In this document: piece by piece, positions 25,500 through 34,894 of the stretch
How positions within the stretch are numbered: position 1 is the stretch's first letter
How the letters are laid out: each line of letters begins with the position of its first letter
Origin: Bacilli bacterium
GTDB taxonomy: Bacteria > Bacillota_I > Bacilli_A > RFN20 > CAG-826
Direction of reading: 5' to 3'
DNA: 64,000 bases
NCBI GenBank assembly: GCA_017468925.1
Contig: JAFUHI010000015.1
Span: forward strand, 1-64,000
Notes under the pieces: model-generated
Databases searched by the model: none
Told to the model about the DNA's origin: nothing
The model's input: the letters and a program-made list of their open reading frames with translations, nothing else
Made by a program: the position numbers and the translations under genes

Positions 25500-28424
25500 A
25501 TGAAAAAAATAATATTCCTTTTGTCTATTGCCCTAGCTTTAGTCGGATGTGGCGGTAATGAACACGCAAGAACAAGCTCCAATTCATCGTCATCATCAAC
25601 CGATAGCAATACATCATCAATCTCATCCGTTTCATCAAGCGAAGATGTGTCTTCTTCTTCAGTAGAAAAGAAAGATTTTGAAGGCATAACGTTCGAAAAC
25701 GTAACGGTGGATTATGATGGCGGAAGCCATACAATCGAGGCAAAAGGGGTGCCTTCTTTTGCCACGGTGCATTATTACGACAATGGACCATTTATCGACG
25801 CCGGAACATATCCAATGACAGCAGTCGTAAGCGCGGAGAATTATAACGATTTGACTTTAATCGCCACTTTGACAATCAAAAAAGGCGAAATGGGCTCACT
25901 ATCATTCGAAGATGGGGTTTTTGAATACGATGGAGAACCACATAGCATTGAAGTTAGTGGTGTGCCTGAAGGGGCAAACGTCATATACGCATCAAACGTG
26001 GAGGGAATTGATAATACCGCAGTCGATATAGGCGAATATGATATAACCGCCACGGTGAAGAAAAGAAACTATTTCGATGTGGTTTTGCATGCGAAATTGA
26101 CAATTAATCCTTCTGAATCGTTCCAAATATTTACAATACATACAGAGCTTCAAAACGAATTCCTTGAATCTGAATCAAACGCATTACCTTCTGGAGTAAA
26201 TGGCAGTGCCGAGCTTTCTCTTCCAAAGCCAATCCGCCTGGTCGCTGAGCAGTCTCCAGAATGTTCACCAGAAGATGTGACTTCTTATGTTCTTACCATA
26301 AGCGAAACACCAGATTTCTCATATCCTCTGGTTTATACATCAGGCGACAATACATTCGATGTCTACAACCTTAAGATAAATACGAAATATTATTACACCA
26401 CCACAAACGTGACTGTCGAAAACAATTACGAATCAGATGTGAAGAATTTCATCATAAGAGAGAATTATGTTAGGAATATCAAACTTGATGGAGTCACCAA
26501 CGCTAGAGATTTAGGCGGATGGAATATTGGAGGCGGAAAATCAGTCCAGCAAGGATTGGTATATAGAACCGGAAGGCTCCACCAAAACAATCAGAAATTC
26601 ATCACCGATGAAGGGGTTAAAGCCGCGAAAAAGCTTCATATAAGAACCGAGATCGAGCTCCGCAATTCACCAGATGGCAATAATGTCTTCTCAAGCGCGA
26701 TTCCAAACGTTCAATATGTGAATTGTCCAATGGAATATGAAAACGTGATGGAAGATACTTCAAATTACGAGTCAATCAAAACTGCTATAGACACCTTCGC
26801 GGATCCAACAAATTACCCAATAATCTTCCACTGCGCTATCGGAACCGATAGAACTGGATTCATTAGTTTCCTCCTTAATGGTTTAGCAGGAGTAAACGAG
26901 GCAGGATTAATCAAAGATTACCTCTTCTCCAATTATGGCGACATTGGTAGTTCAAGAAATGATCAGGCTATCAGAAATTACATTAATCTAATCAACTCTA
27001 GATATGACTGCGCGGATGGTTTAAGCGGAGGTATTGCTAATTATCTCGTCAATACAATTGGTGTTTCTAGAGAAAACGTCAACAAAGTCAAATCAATCCT
27101 GACTGGTGAAACAAAATTCGACGCTTATGAGCATGTTGAAGCGGAAAACTGGACACCACTAGATGGTGATTATCACCACAAAGCCTGCGCGAAATGTGAT
27201 TTAACATATGAAATTGAAGAACATACATTTGATGTTTTCTCTGCTTCCACTGACGTAATTGGTTACGAGGAGAAAGCCTGCTCAAAATGTGGATACCATA
27301 GCGATGAACATGATACAGAGCATTTGATGGATAATGATGATATTGTTTGGCCTGATAACACATATGGCGCAACGGTTTCTCCCCAAACAGAAGGCAGCAC
27401 TTGGGTTGGGTTATCCGATGGGTATCCAGGTCAGCTTTGCATGCTTTTCGGCGATGATAATGTCACAAGGAATTTCAATATCTCTTTGCCAAGGGTGAAT
27501 TTCTTAGTGTATAGCACCGTAACATTCGATATCTATATCGGTTCTGGTTGGTTTAATATGGGTCCTTCTTCTGGCAATGTTACCGATATGCGCGACCACG
27601 AAAACACAAGACTAACCGTGCAAAATAGAGGCGGTGTTTACAAAGCTACATTCACTGCTTTCTGTGATGGGGTAAACCAAGATGGGATACCAACATATCT
27701 CACTACCGAATTGAGCGATGATGACATCCTAAATGGAACCAAAGGATTTGTTCTTTATGCTGAAGGCGTGGCAAACGAAGAAAGAATGATTGGAATAAAA
27801 GGCGTAAGCGTCAAAGATGTATGTGAACACGATTATCAATATGTAACAGAGGGTGTTATCGGTACATCTTATCAATACTGTACAATATGCGGAGATGAAG
27901 GTGACTCCTCACTTACCAGAACCACCCAAAGCGAAGACGTTAATTATTCGTTCGATACATTCGGCGCCAAAGTGGAAGTGTGCGTAACCGGAGACACTTA
28001 CGAAGAATTGCCTAATGGTGTTGCAGGCGGCTCTACTTCACTTTCATATAATTATTCATCGACATACAAAAAATACCGCATATCCTTGCCGAAAGTTGAT
28101 TTTTCCAAATATCAGGAGGTGGAATTTGCATTCGTTGCAAATAGTTATTACGGTTACGCATTCTCACCTTGTTGGAAAGATCCAGGAGGCCATAGAGACG
28201 ATGCTTCATGCGGCACATCTAAGAACGGAAAGATTGTCATAACAAACGATGGAGACAACAATTTGAATGCCAAATTATATGCCGACTCAACATTGATAGA
28301 TAGCAAATCATTCACATCTCCTGATGTCTATGTTGGGAATGATTCGGTCTTCTTCTATCTTGGGTTCTCGGAATCTGGCTCCAGCCTCTTAAGGGTGTTG
28401 ACACCGACTTTGTCAGTTAAATAA
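25500..28424 (+). CDS. Lipoprotein with MBG-like repeats, tyrosine-phosphatase domain and repeated beta domains
   Basis: 974 residues. Signal peptide with lipobox LVGC (Cys17), a Ser/Thr-rich linker to 56, and two MBG-like repeats (about 60-128 and 132-203; FEGITFENVTVDYDGG and SLSFEDGVFEYDGE). A protein-tyrosine-phosphatase domain of the Y_phosphatase3 type spans about 320-540, with NARDLGGW and active site HCAIGTDRTG (Cys445, Arg451). Then come CxxC-containing modules (563-566, 594-597, 794-797) alternating with two copies (about 620-775, 818-974) of a domain also found three times in the protein at 34895-37477. It is a surface enzyme; substrate unknown. GAAAGG lies 8 nt before the ATG. Its last 12 bp overlap the convergent hydrolase gene. 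Confidence 0.85.
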   Translation: MKKIIFLLSIALALVGCGGNEHARTSSNSSSSSTDSNTSSISSVSSSEDVSSSSVEKKDFEGITFENVTVDYDGGSHTIEAKGVPSFATVHYYDNGPFIDAGTYPMTAVVSAENYNDLTLIATLTIKKGEMGSLSFEDGVFEYDGEPHSIEVSGVPEGANVIYASNVEGIDNTAVDIGEYDITATVKKRNYFDVVLHAKLTINPSESFQIFTIHTELQNEFLESESNALPSGVNGSAELSLPKPIRLVAEQSPECSPEDVTSYVLTISETPDFSYPLVYTSGDNTFDVYNLKINTKYYYTTTNVTVENNYESDVKNFIIRENYVRNIKLDGVTNARDLGGWNIGGGKSVQQGLVYRTGRLHQNNQKFITDEGVKAAKKLHIRTEIELRNSPDGNNVFSSAIPNVQYVNCPMEYENVMEDTSNYESIKTAIDTFADPTNYPIIFHCAIGTDRTGFISFLLNGLAGVNEAGLIKDYLFSNYGDIGSSRNDQAIRNYINLINSRYDCADGLSGGIANYLVNTIGVSRENVNKVKSILTGETKFDAYEHVEAENWTPLDGDYHHKACAKCDLTYEIEEHTFDVFSASTDVIGYEEKACSKCGYHSDEHDTEHLMDNDDIVWPDNTYGATVSPQTEGSTWVGLSDGYPGQLCMLFGDDNVTRNFNISLPRVNFLVYSTVTFDIYIGSGWFNMGPSSGNVTDMRDHENTRLTVQNRGGVYKATFTAFCDGVNQDGIPTYLTTELSDDDILNGTKGFVLYAEGVANEERMIGIKGVSVKDVCEHDYQYVTEGVIGTSYQYCTICGDEGDSSLTRTTQSEDVNYSFDTFGAKVEVCVTGDTYEELPNGVAGGSTSLSYNYSSTYKKYRISLPKVDFSKYQEVEFAFVANSYYGYAFSPCWKDPGGHRDDASCGTSKNGKIVITNDGDNNLNAKLYADSTLIDSKSFTSPDVYVGNDSVFFYLGFSESGSSLLRVLTPTLSVK

Positions 28425-29480
28425 TTCGATAATTTTTTGAAATATCGATTCATCAACCACGCTTGTCATCCTTTTGTCAAAAGAAGAAATAAATCCATCA
28501 AGCGCTTCTTTTGGGATTTTGTTTATTTTCGGCCCATATTGTTTCTTCAATTCGTTTTTTAGTTCATTGACCTTTTTTAAATATTCGATTGATTGAGGAG
28601 ACAAAAATATATCCGCGTGGCCTTTGTCTTTCAAAAACATAGTCATGTGTTTTCTCTTGATCATCTTTTCACATGAATATATGGAGCCTTTGTTTGGCCT
28701 TACCGTCTCGTCTTTCCCACCTTGGATTATTATTACTTTGGTCTTTTTCGCTTTATTAATTCCCGTTATAGCGGAGAGATTATAATCTTTATCGCTTCTC
28801 TCCTTTAATGCGTTTTTGAGGGGTTCTGCAGTGATTTCTGATAAAACACCTATATATTTTGAAGGAAAAGATATCATTTCATTTAATGGGGTATCAAAGC
28901 CAGATAGACAGGCAATTGCCTTAATGTCTTTTACGTAATTTAATGAGGCCGCAACGCTATAAGCGCCCCAGCTATGGCCGACCATATACAAAGGGAGATT
29001 CTTCAAATCTCTTCTTTTCCTTATATATTCAACAGCTTCTGCAACATCTTTGGTCCCATCAGAAAGCGAAGTGACACCTATGCCTTTTGACCTGCCGGAA
29101 GAAGAAAGATCAAGGGCGAAAACATCGTAACCATTACGAACGAAATAATCTTGGATTATGGCGTAATAATCGTCTGAATAGGAATTGATTCCGTGAACAA
29201 ATAGAACCAAACCTCTAGCGAGCCTGACTTTATAGATATAAGCCGCAAGACGATTGTTAATCATCACCTCTTCTCTTTTCTTTAGCGATTCAAAATCTTC
29301 TCTTTCCATGAAAATCAATGAGTCGATTGATTCTTTATGCGCCGACGGTTTGGAAAACCTTCTATCCAATATCGCAGACAACGCTATCTTAGGGTCAGTC
29401 GGCGTTTTGGATAACAAAGCGGATTCAGCGATTTTAAGTCCTGTGTATATTTTCTCTAACTTATTTCTCACAAGTTTCAT
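28413..29480 (-). CDS. Alpha/beta hydrolase (serine aminopeptidase S33 / lysophospholipase type)
   Basis: 355 residues. After an N-terminal extension of about 110 residues, the fold shows FVHGINSYSDDY (oxyanion region), the nucleophile elbow GHSWG near 170, and candidate Asp and His in GGKDETVRP and DKGHADIFLSP, completing a catalytic triad. Likely a monoacylglycerol-lipase-like or carboxylesterase enzyme in the cytoplasm; the substrate is not known. TATTAT lies 8 nt before the ATG and no ribosome site is seen. Confidence 0.85.
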   Translation of the reverse strand: MKLVRNKLEKIYTGLKIAESALLSKTPTDPKIALSAILDRRFSKPSAHKESIDSLIFMEREDFESLKKREEVMINNRLAAYIYKVRLARGLVLFVHGINSYSDDYYAIIQDYFVRNGYDVFALDLSSSGRSKGIGVTSLSDGTKDVAEAVEYIRKRRDLKNLPLYMVGHSWGAYSVAASLNYVKDIKAIACLSGFDTPLNEMISFPSKYIGVLSEITAEPLKNALKERSDKDYNLSAITGINKAKKTKVIIIQGGKDETVRPNKGSIYSCEKMIKRKHMTMFLKDKGHADIFLSPQSIEYLKKVNELKNELKKQYGPKINKIPKEALDGFISSFDKRMTSVVDESIFQKIIELFN

Positions 29481-29533
29481 TTTAATACATAATAGGCGTC
29501 GCTTAACAAGAAACTATTTAACTAATCAAGCTT

Positions 29534-30130
29534 CTACGTTCCTTCTAAGTATTGCTTGTATTTTTTCTTGAATTTCTCGCAATGGGCTCTAACCTGCCTA
29601 TAACTTAAGCCTGTCGAAGAAGCAATTTCATTCATGCTCATGCCATCCAATTTCATTGAATTAACAAGAATTGATATTTCATCCATTCCTCCGATCATCT
29701 CTCCTATTTTCACTGATTCATATAGATAATCTAAATAAAACCTAGGATCATCTAAGTCATTGTTTGACGTCACAACATCATGCAAAGATAATTCATTCTC
29801 CCCAATTACTTCATCTAATGAAAAATATGGCCTATTAAACAAATGATTTGCTGAGGCATAATGATTCAAGGCGTTATGCAAAACCACCATAAAATAGGTG
29901 AGGAATTTGTTTCTGCCATGCCGAAAAGTATTTATGGAATCGAAAAACGCTTTAAAGAAGCAGTAATTTCTCTCCCAAGAAGACATGACCATAAATGATG
30001 GAAATGATTTGGAGATAAATATCTCCTTCTGCTCATAAAATCGCTGATGCAACTCGCTTTCTGCTGTTAAAGACCCCATCCTGGCTCCAAGCAAAAGCGC
30101 TTCATCAGAGCGAAATGTTTGTGTGTTCAT
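29534..30130 (-). CDS. sigH: SigH-like (sigma-30 type) RNA polymerase sigma factor
   Basis: 198 residues. Region 2-like N-terminus (SDEALLLGARMGSLTAESEL... NTFRHGRNKFLTYFMVVLHNALNHYA) and a region-4 helix-turn-helix at the end (DGMSMNEIASSTGLSYRQVRAHCEKFKKK). Similarity to known SigH is weak in sequence, but its place between rlmB and rpmG-secE-nusG is exactly that of Bacillus sigH. In relatives such factors drive competence or stationary-phase genes. TAGGAG lies 8 nt before the ATG. Confidence 0.78.
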   Translation of the reverse strand: MNTQTFRSDEALLLGARMGSLTAESELHQRFYEQKEIFISKSFPSFMVMSSWERNYCFFKAFFDSINTFRHGRNKFLTYFMVVLHNALNHYASANHLFNRPYFSLDEVIGENELSLHDVVTSNNDLDDPRFYLDYLYESVKIGEMIGGMDEISILVNSMKLDGMSMNEIASSTGLSYRQVRAHCEKFKKKYKQYLEGT

Positions 30131-30148
30131 ATGTGGCTCCTACATCGT

Positions 30149-30865
30149 TCAAGAGCGGGAACTATCAATCATTGCGAAGAAGATGCCTGCTGCTACCGAG
30201 GCATTAAGTGAATTGACATGACCATGCATTGGGATTTTAACGATGAAATCTGAATTCTTCAAAACAAGCTGTGAGATGCCAAATCCTTCGCTTCCAATCA
30301 CCACTGCAATCGGGCATTTGTAGTCCACTTCGCTATAAGACATCTTGGCCTCTCCATCACTTGCCACCACCCAATATCCGCTTTTCTTTAAAGTTTCTAT
30401 AGCTCTATTGAGATTGGTAACAACAGCGACTTTCACATAATTTATGGCACCTGTCGATACTTTGGCCACTGTGCCATTTAGTTGGACAGCACCTCTATTT
30501 TTCATAATGATGCCGTCGACCCCAAAGGCATCTGCAGACCTTAATATGGCCCCAAGATTATGAGGGTCCTCAATGCCATCCAAGATAGCGATAAGAGGAT
30601 ATTTTTTGTTTTTCGCAAATGAAATCATATCCTCCAATGAGACTGTTTCAATGTCATCACAAATAGCCACAAAGCCTTGATGTGAAGGGTTTTTGGCCAT
30701 TCGAGTCAGCTCTCTATCATCTGCCGACTTAACATCTATGTTCTTCGCGGATGCTTTTCGCAATAACTCATCATCCTTTATGCGGTTGCTGACATATAAG
30801 GTTTTTATTGAGCCATGTGCGATTGTTTCCCGCACGGCATTCTTGCCATAGATTATTGTAGCCAT
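30149..30865 (-). CDS. rlmB: 23S rRNA (guanosine-2'-O-)-methyltransferase RlmB (TrmH/SpoU family)
   Basis: 238 residues: an N-terminal substrate-binding domain (IIYGKNAVRETI) and a C-terminal SPOUT knot with ILDGIEDPHNLGAILRSADAFG, VIGSEGFGIS and the final MHGHVNSLNASVAAGI. By family it methylates G2251 of 23S rRNA in the peptidyl-transferase P loop. The start at 30865 is chosen for GGGAAG 7 nt upstream. It lies between cysS and sigH in the Bacillus order (there yacO). Confidence 0.93.
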   Translation of the reverse strand: MATIIYGKNAVRETIAHGSIKTLYVSNRIKDDELLRKASAKNIDVKSADDRELTRMAKNPSHQGFVAICDDIETVSLEDMISFAKNKKYPLIAILDGIEDPHNLGAILRSADAFGVDGIIMKNRGAVQLNGTVAKVSTGAINYVKVAVVTNLNRAIETLKKSGYWVVASDGEAKMSYSEVDYKCPIAVVIGSEGFGISQLVLKNSDFIVKIPMHGHVNSLNASVAAGIFFAMIDSSRS

Positions 30866-30893
30866 ATTTTTCTTCCCACAAAGCAAATGTTAA

Positions 30894-32243
30894 TTAAAAC
30901 CAACCTTTTTCAAGTAAACGTGACCTTATGATGTCGCTTTGGGCGTAATTCTTTTCCGACCTGGACTTCTCATATTCCTCGTAAAGTTTAAGCCCTTCTT
31001 CTCCTAGCACTGGGGGATCAATCTTGATACCAAGGACATATTCATAGGCACGCACCCTAGAGTATGATTCCTTTAGCGCTTCCATGTCTAATGGTTTGAT
31101 TCTTAAAATATTATTAAGGTTTTTGTTTTCTTCATAAAGGACGCTTAAGGCATTCGGAGTGTTTAAATCCACGCAGATCTCATCTAAAAACTTAGATTCA
31201 TCTTTTGCTTTGAGCAATTCTGGATCAGAAACCCCTGCAAGTTGCAACGCAATCGAGGCTTTTTTGACACTCATTGCGAGTTGGTTGTATTTGGTTTGGG
31301 CTTCCTTTATTGTTTCCTCAGAAAAAGAAGCCGGAGCCCTATAATGCGCGGCCAATATCATCATCCTAAAAGGCATGCCGCCAAATTCTTCGACCACGTC
31401 TTTCATCAACATGACGTTGCCTAATGATTTGCTCATCTTCTCATTGTTAACGTTGATAAAGCCATTGTGCATCCAGTATCTGGCTAATTTATTGTGATTA
31501 TGGGCCTTTGATTGAGCCATCTCATTTTCGTGATGAGGGAATTTAAGGTCAAATCCACCTGCATGGATATCGATAAGTCCATTCTGGTCTTTAAATATGG
31601 AATCAATCATGACGCAGCATTCGCTATGCCAACCAGGTCTACCTTCCGACCAAGGCGAAGGCCATTTGATGCCTTCATCAGTCTTCTTCCACAAAGCGAA
31701 ATCCAACGGGTCTTCTTTGATATCGGTAACACTTATTCTTGCGCCGGATTCTAGCGAATCAATGGAATTGCCAGATAATTCACCATATTCAGGGATGTCT
31801 CTTACTCTTAAATAGACATCTCCATTGCTTTCATACGCATATCCTTTTTTGACCAATTCATCAATATAGGAGATTATTTCTCCCATATATACGGTGGGCA
31901 TTGGAGTTTCATCTGGTTGCAATGCACCAACTTCATCGACCAATCTCCTATATTCAGAGATCACGGATGTAGTTAATTCTTTCTCGGAGATTCCTAATTC
32001 TTTCGCCCTTTTGATGATTTTGTCATCTACGTCTGTGTAGTTGCTTACGTATTTGACCTTGTATCCAAGGTGTAAGAATAACCTTCTAAGCACATCAAAA
32101 GAGATGACAGGTCTAAAATTCCCGATATGAGGATCGTTATAGACTGTAGGCCCACAGCAATATATCGAGACGTGTCCTTCTTTTAACGGGATGAATGTTT
32201 CTATTTTGTTGGTTAATGAATTAAATACTTTGACTTCGTGCAT
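30894..32243 (-). CDS. cysS: Cysteinyl-tRNA synthetase
   Basis: 449 residues; class I synthetase charging tRNA-Cys. CCGPTVYNDPHIGN (HIGH motif and zinc cysteine), zinc ligands in the mid-region (HSECCVM, HHENE), and KMSKSLGN (KMSKS) are present. Start at 32243 (MHEVKVFN) fits the family; an ATG three codons upstream abuts the -10 box. TAAAAT with an upstream TGC (extended -10) ends 9 nt before the ATG and there is no ribosome site, suggesting a nearly leaderless mRNA. Confidence 0.97.
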   Translation of the reverse strand: MHEVKVFNSLTNKIETFIPLKEGHVSIYCCGPTVYNDPHIGNFRPVISFDVLRRLFLHLGYKVKYVSNYTDVDDKIIKRAKELGISEKELTTSVISEYRRLVDEVGALQPDETPMPTVYMGEIISYIDELVKKGYAYESNGDVYLRVRDIPEYGELSGNSIDSLESGARISVTDIKEDPLDFALWKKTDEGIKWPSPWSEGRPGWHSECCVMIDSIFKDQNGLIDIHAGGFDLKFPHHENEMAQSKAHNHNKLARYWMHNGFINVNNEKMSKSLGNVMLMKDVVEEFGGMPFRMMILAAHYRAPASFSEETIKEAQTKYNQLAMSVKKASIALQLAGVSDPELLKAKDESKFLDEICVDLNTPNALSVLYEENKNLNNILRIKPLDMEALKESYSRVRAYEYVLGIKIDPPVLGEEGLKLYEEYEKSRSEKNYAQSDIIRSRLLEKGWF

Positions 32244-32267
32244 ACAAAGCATATTTTAGCATAAAGA

Positions 32268-32287
32268 AACAACAATGTTTTGTTGTT
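32268..32287 (-). terminator. Weak hairpin downstream of the membrane-protein gene
   Basis: Arms AACAACA and TGTTGTT (7 bp, 6-nt loop), 10 bp after the stop of the gene at 32297, followed by TCTTTAT. AT-rich and lacking a good T-run; it also lies at the cysS promoter. Confidence 0.3.
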
Positions 32288-32296
32288 AGATGATAA

Positions 32297-33220
32297 TTAT
32301 TTCGATATTAATGAATGAGGCGACGCAACAAAATGCCCGACAGCGAGGAAAAGCGACATGAAGAAGAATGTTATCGCATATGAAGTGAACCACCCTATCT
32401 GTGTTCTGCCATAGTCGACCGCATTAAGAGTAAGAGACATGGTGAATGTGACCAAAACACCCAAAACCAATGCAAAAATATAAAAACGTTGGATTTTTGC
32501 AGTGATTTCATATTCTTTGTTGTAGAAAAGCAAATATCCGCCGAAGAGAGTGAAAACCCCGCCGAAAGCGAAGAATAATATATTTCCTATTCTTATTATT
32601 CCTGGATCGATGAAAGAAACGGAGGCAAAAACTCCTTCCATATAAAACGCTGCGGCAAGCAACGTCAAACCTGAGAATAACGATATGGCTCCATCAACAT
32701 GTCCAGAGGAAGAAAAAGGCACCTTCTTATTCTGCATATATAGAAGCCTATACAACAAAGATGCAAGCAACATCAAAATAACGATTATCAAAGATAAGAC
32801 TCTAAATGATAACGCTTGATCGGTGATTGTCTCATTGTATTGCTGATAGAATTTTGCGACAAATATGACAAGGTTTATAGCCTCTAATCCCCAGATTGAG
32901 ATTGATAGAATGTGATAAACCTTATTGCCATCCTTATCTTTGAAATAAATCTCATTTATAAACTCAAAAAGGAAAAATAATCCCGCCAAAAAAGGAAGGA
33001 AGAAAGACAAATCAAAATCACCGGGAGAATAAGAACTTATCGTGGATTCAATCGTGGTCAATGATGAATCGACGTAAGTCTCAATAAAAGTCATGCTTGA
33101 ATATGTCATGCTTTGAGTTGCGTAATTCGGATTGGTAAAACCAAAGAAAAAGGCAATGGAAAAGGCAAAGAGAACAAATGAAGCGATTATAGGCAGTGTT
33201 ACAAATCTTTTCCTATCCAT
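32297..33220 (-). CDS. Multi-pass membrane protein of unknown function
   Basis: 307 residues with about eight hydrophobic helices and a Ser/Thr-rich extracytoplasmic loop near 35-70. No motif allows a function. Start at the ATG 33220: it follows TGC-TATAAT (extended -10, 33233-33238) by 12 nt, with only GGTG as a possible ribosome site, so the leader would be about 6 nt. It lies 22 bp after gph. Confidence 0.75.
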   Translation of the reverse strand: MDRKRFVTLPIIASFVLFAFSIAFFFGFTNPNYATQSMTYSSMTFIETYVDSSLTTIESTISSYSPGDFDLSFFLPFLAGLFFLFEFINEIYFKDKDGNKVYHILSISIWGLEAINLVIFVAKFYQQYNETITDQALSFRVLSLIIVILMLLASLLYRLLYMQNKKVPFSSSGHVDGAISLFSGLTLLAAAFYMEGVFASVSFIDPGIIRIGNILFFAFGGVFTLFGGYLLFYNKEYEITAKIQRFYIFALVLGVLVTFTMSLTLNAVDYGRTQIGWFTSYAITFFFMSLFLAVGHFVASPHSLISK

Positions 33221-33242
33221 TGTTATCACCAAATTATAGCAT

Positions 33243-33893
33243 CTATTTAATTATTATCTCCGCCATTTCTTTTGGGGTGGTAGCGACGTATTCAGCTTCA
33301 TTCACCCAGTCTTCATCATAGAAGCCATATCCCCATTTCACCAAGCATAAAGGCAGTCTGGCGTTTCTTGCAGTTTCCAAATCCGGCTTAGAATCACCGA
33401 CAAAAATGCATTCTTTTCTATTCAAGCCATCGTTTTTGATGAATTCATCAACTTGATATGGATTGGGTTTGACTGGCTCGTTTGCCCCCACTCCTCTTAC
33501 CCCATCAAAGATGCCTGGCATAACATATTCGACGATTATTTTGGCAAGTTCGTTTGGTTTGTTTGTGCAGACATATAAGCGGACACCTTTTTCTTTCAAC
33601 GCTTTTATTGCTTCTTCCATCCCTTTGAATGGCTTGGTTTTTCTTGTTTGATAATCTTTGTAATTCTTTAGGTATGTTGCTCTGACACAATCGAAAGCAT
33701 CTTTTCTTCCCATCGCTTCAAGAGCCATATTAAGGAGATGGTCGGTTCCTCTGCCTATCATCTTCTTTGTATCCTCATAAGTGAACGATGATTTTATTCC
33801 GTTAGTGTTTAAAGCGTCGTTTAAAGCGTCCGTTATATCCCATAACGTATCCATCAATGTTCCATCCAAATCAAAAAAGACGTTCTTAAACAT
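33243..33893 (-). CDS. gph: HAD-family phosphatase, phosphoglycolate-phosphatase-like
   Basis: 216 residues of the HAD superfamily. Motif I FFDLDGTLMDT (nucleophile Asp8), motif II CTNKP, and motif III/IV GDSKPDLETARNA are clear; the cap lies at 15-85. The Gph/PpaX branch is likely but substrate specificity is not decided by sequence. TAATAT ends 6 nt before the ATG with no ribosome site, suggesting a leaderless transcript. Confidence 0.88.
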   Translation of the reverse strand: MFKNVFFDLDGTLMDTLWDITDALNDALNTNGIKSSFTYEDTKKMIGRGTDHLLNMALEAMGRKDAFDCVRATYLKNYKDYQTRKTKPFKGMEEAIKALKEKGVRLYVCTNKPNELAKIIVEYVMPGIFDGVRGVGANEPVKPNPYQVDEFIKNDGLNRKECIFVGDSKPDLETARNARLPLCLVKWGYGFYDEDWVNEAEYVATTPKEMAEIIIK

Positions 33894-33924
33894 ATAGATA
33901 TATTATCATTTATGATAAAGATAA

Positions 33925-34737
33925 TTAAATCGTTTGGGGTTTTAAATCATCTTTGTTTCTTTTTGTTTTGATTTTCCTATAGAAAAAGATGACCAAGAAT
34001 TCTATGGTGAATAACAATATTGCAAGAGGACCAAATATAGCAAGCCTTCCAAATTGGCTTTCCGGCAATATCTTCGTTATGGCTTCACCTAAATCATTTC
34101 CCTGCAAATACATATAATGAGCATCGGGAAAAGAAGCGTTTGCCCAAATGCAGAAACCAGCCAAAACAGTGATGAAAATCAATGGTTTGTATATTTTCTT
34201 TATATCGTAACGGTATCCTTTCACAAACATCATATAAAATACCGAATAGACAGGTACTATATGTTCCAACCAATATTGGTAATATCGGAAATAAAGAGGA
34301 CCTGTGGTTCTTATAACTGCAGGCAAAATCAAAGGAGCGATTCCTAAAGTCAAGCATATAACGACATCTATATCGAATAAAGTCTTGCTTTCGGTAAACA
34401 TCATTATGGTCGCAAAAATACACGTCCATTCACACACTTGAAGAGGGAATTTGCCGCTTAATGTGTGGGTAGTTGTGTTAGCCGCACCGACATAAACAAG
34501 CCTCCAGAAATAACCAAGTTCCGCTAACATCATTATTGTAGCGAGGACATATCTTATGATTTTTTCATGCTTGCATCTACGAATCCTGTCTTTGAACAAG
34601 TACGTCAAAACGATTGAAACGATCAATAAGATAATCGGAAGGAAATGCCAAATCGAAAAATAGGTAAAATCCCCTTCTTCACCATAACCGAAGAATCCAT
34701 CTTTATAGAAACTAGCCCAATTAGTTCCTTCTTCCAT
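33925..34737 (-). CDS. YwaF-family (TIGR02206-like) integral membrane protein
   Basis: 270 residues with six to seven hydrophobic helices. Family hallmarks are visible: WHFLPIILLI in helix 1, LPLQVCEWTC-like (here FPLQVCEWTC) near 92, and YRFRYYQYWLEHIVP-like (FRYYQYWLEHIVP) near 150. The family is widespread in Firmicutes and its role is unknown. Start at ATG 34737; an upstream TTG is less likely. No strong ribosome site is seen. Confidence 0.82.
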   Translation of the reverse strand: MEEGTNWASFYKDGFFGYGEEGDFTYFSIWHFLPIILLIVSIVLTYLFKDRIRRCKHEKIIRYVLATIMMLAELGYFWRLVYVGAANTTTHTLSGKFPLQVCEWTCIFATIMMFTESKTLFDIDVVICLTLGIAPLILPAVIRTTGPLYFRYYQYWLEHIVPVYSVFYMMFVKGYRYDIKKIYKPLIFITVLAGFCIWANASFPDAHYMYLQGNDLGEAITKILPESQFGRLAIFGPLAILLFTIEFLVIFFYRKIKTKRNKDDLKPQTI

Positions 34738-34845
34738 GATTTTTCTCAATTAAGACAATGATACTCTCGATGCCAAAAAATGCCATATAAATAAATGAAT
34801 TAATGCTTTTATGTCAAAAATTAGCGGCAAAATTCTAGCGAAAAT

Positions 34846-34879
34846 GAAAAAACGCCCCACTCCGTTAGGAATGGGACGT
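34846..34879 (-). terminator. Terminator of the surface-protein gene
   Basis: Arms of about 12 bp (34852-34863 and 34868-34879, two imperfect pairs) with a GTTA loop, followed on the minus strand by TTTTTT. It lies 15 bp after the stop at 34895. Confidence 0.8.
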
Positions 34880-34894
34880 AATCATTGGACGTTA

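Noticed and set aside
25558..25670. Ser-rich repeat stretch as a tandem repeat element
   Set aside because: It is the normal low-complexity linker after a lipoprotein cysteine, not an exact DNA repeat.
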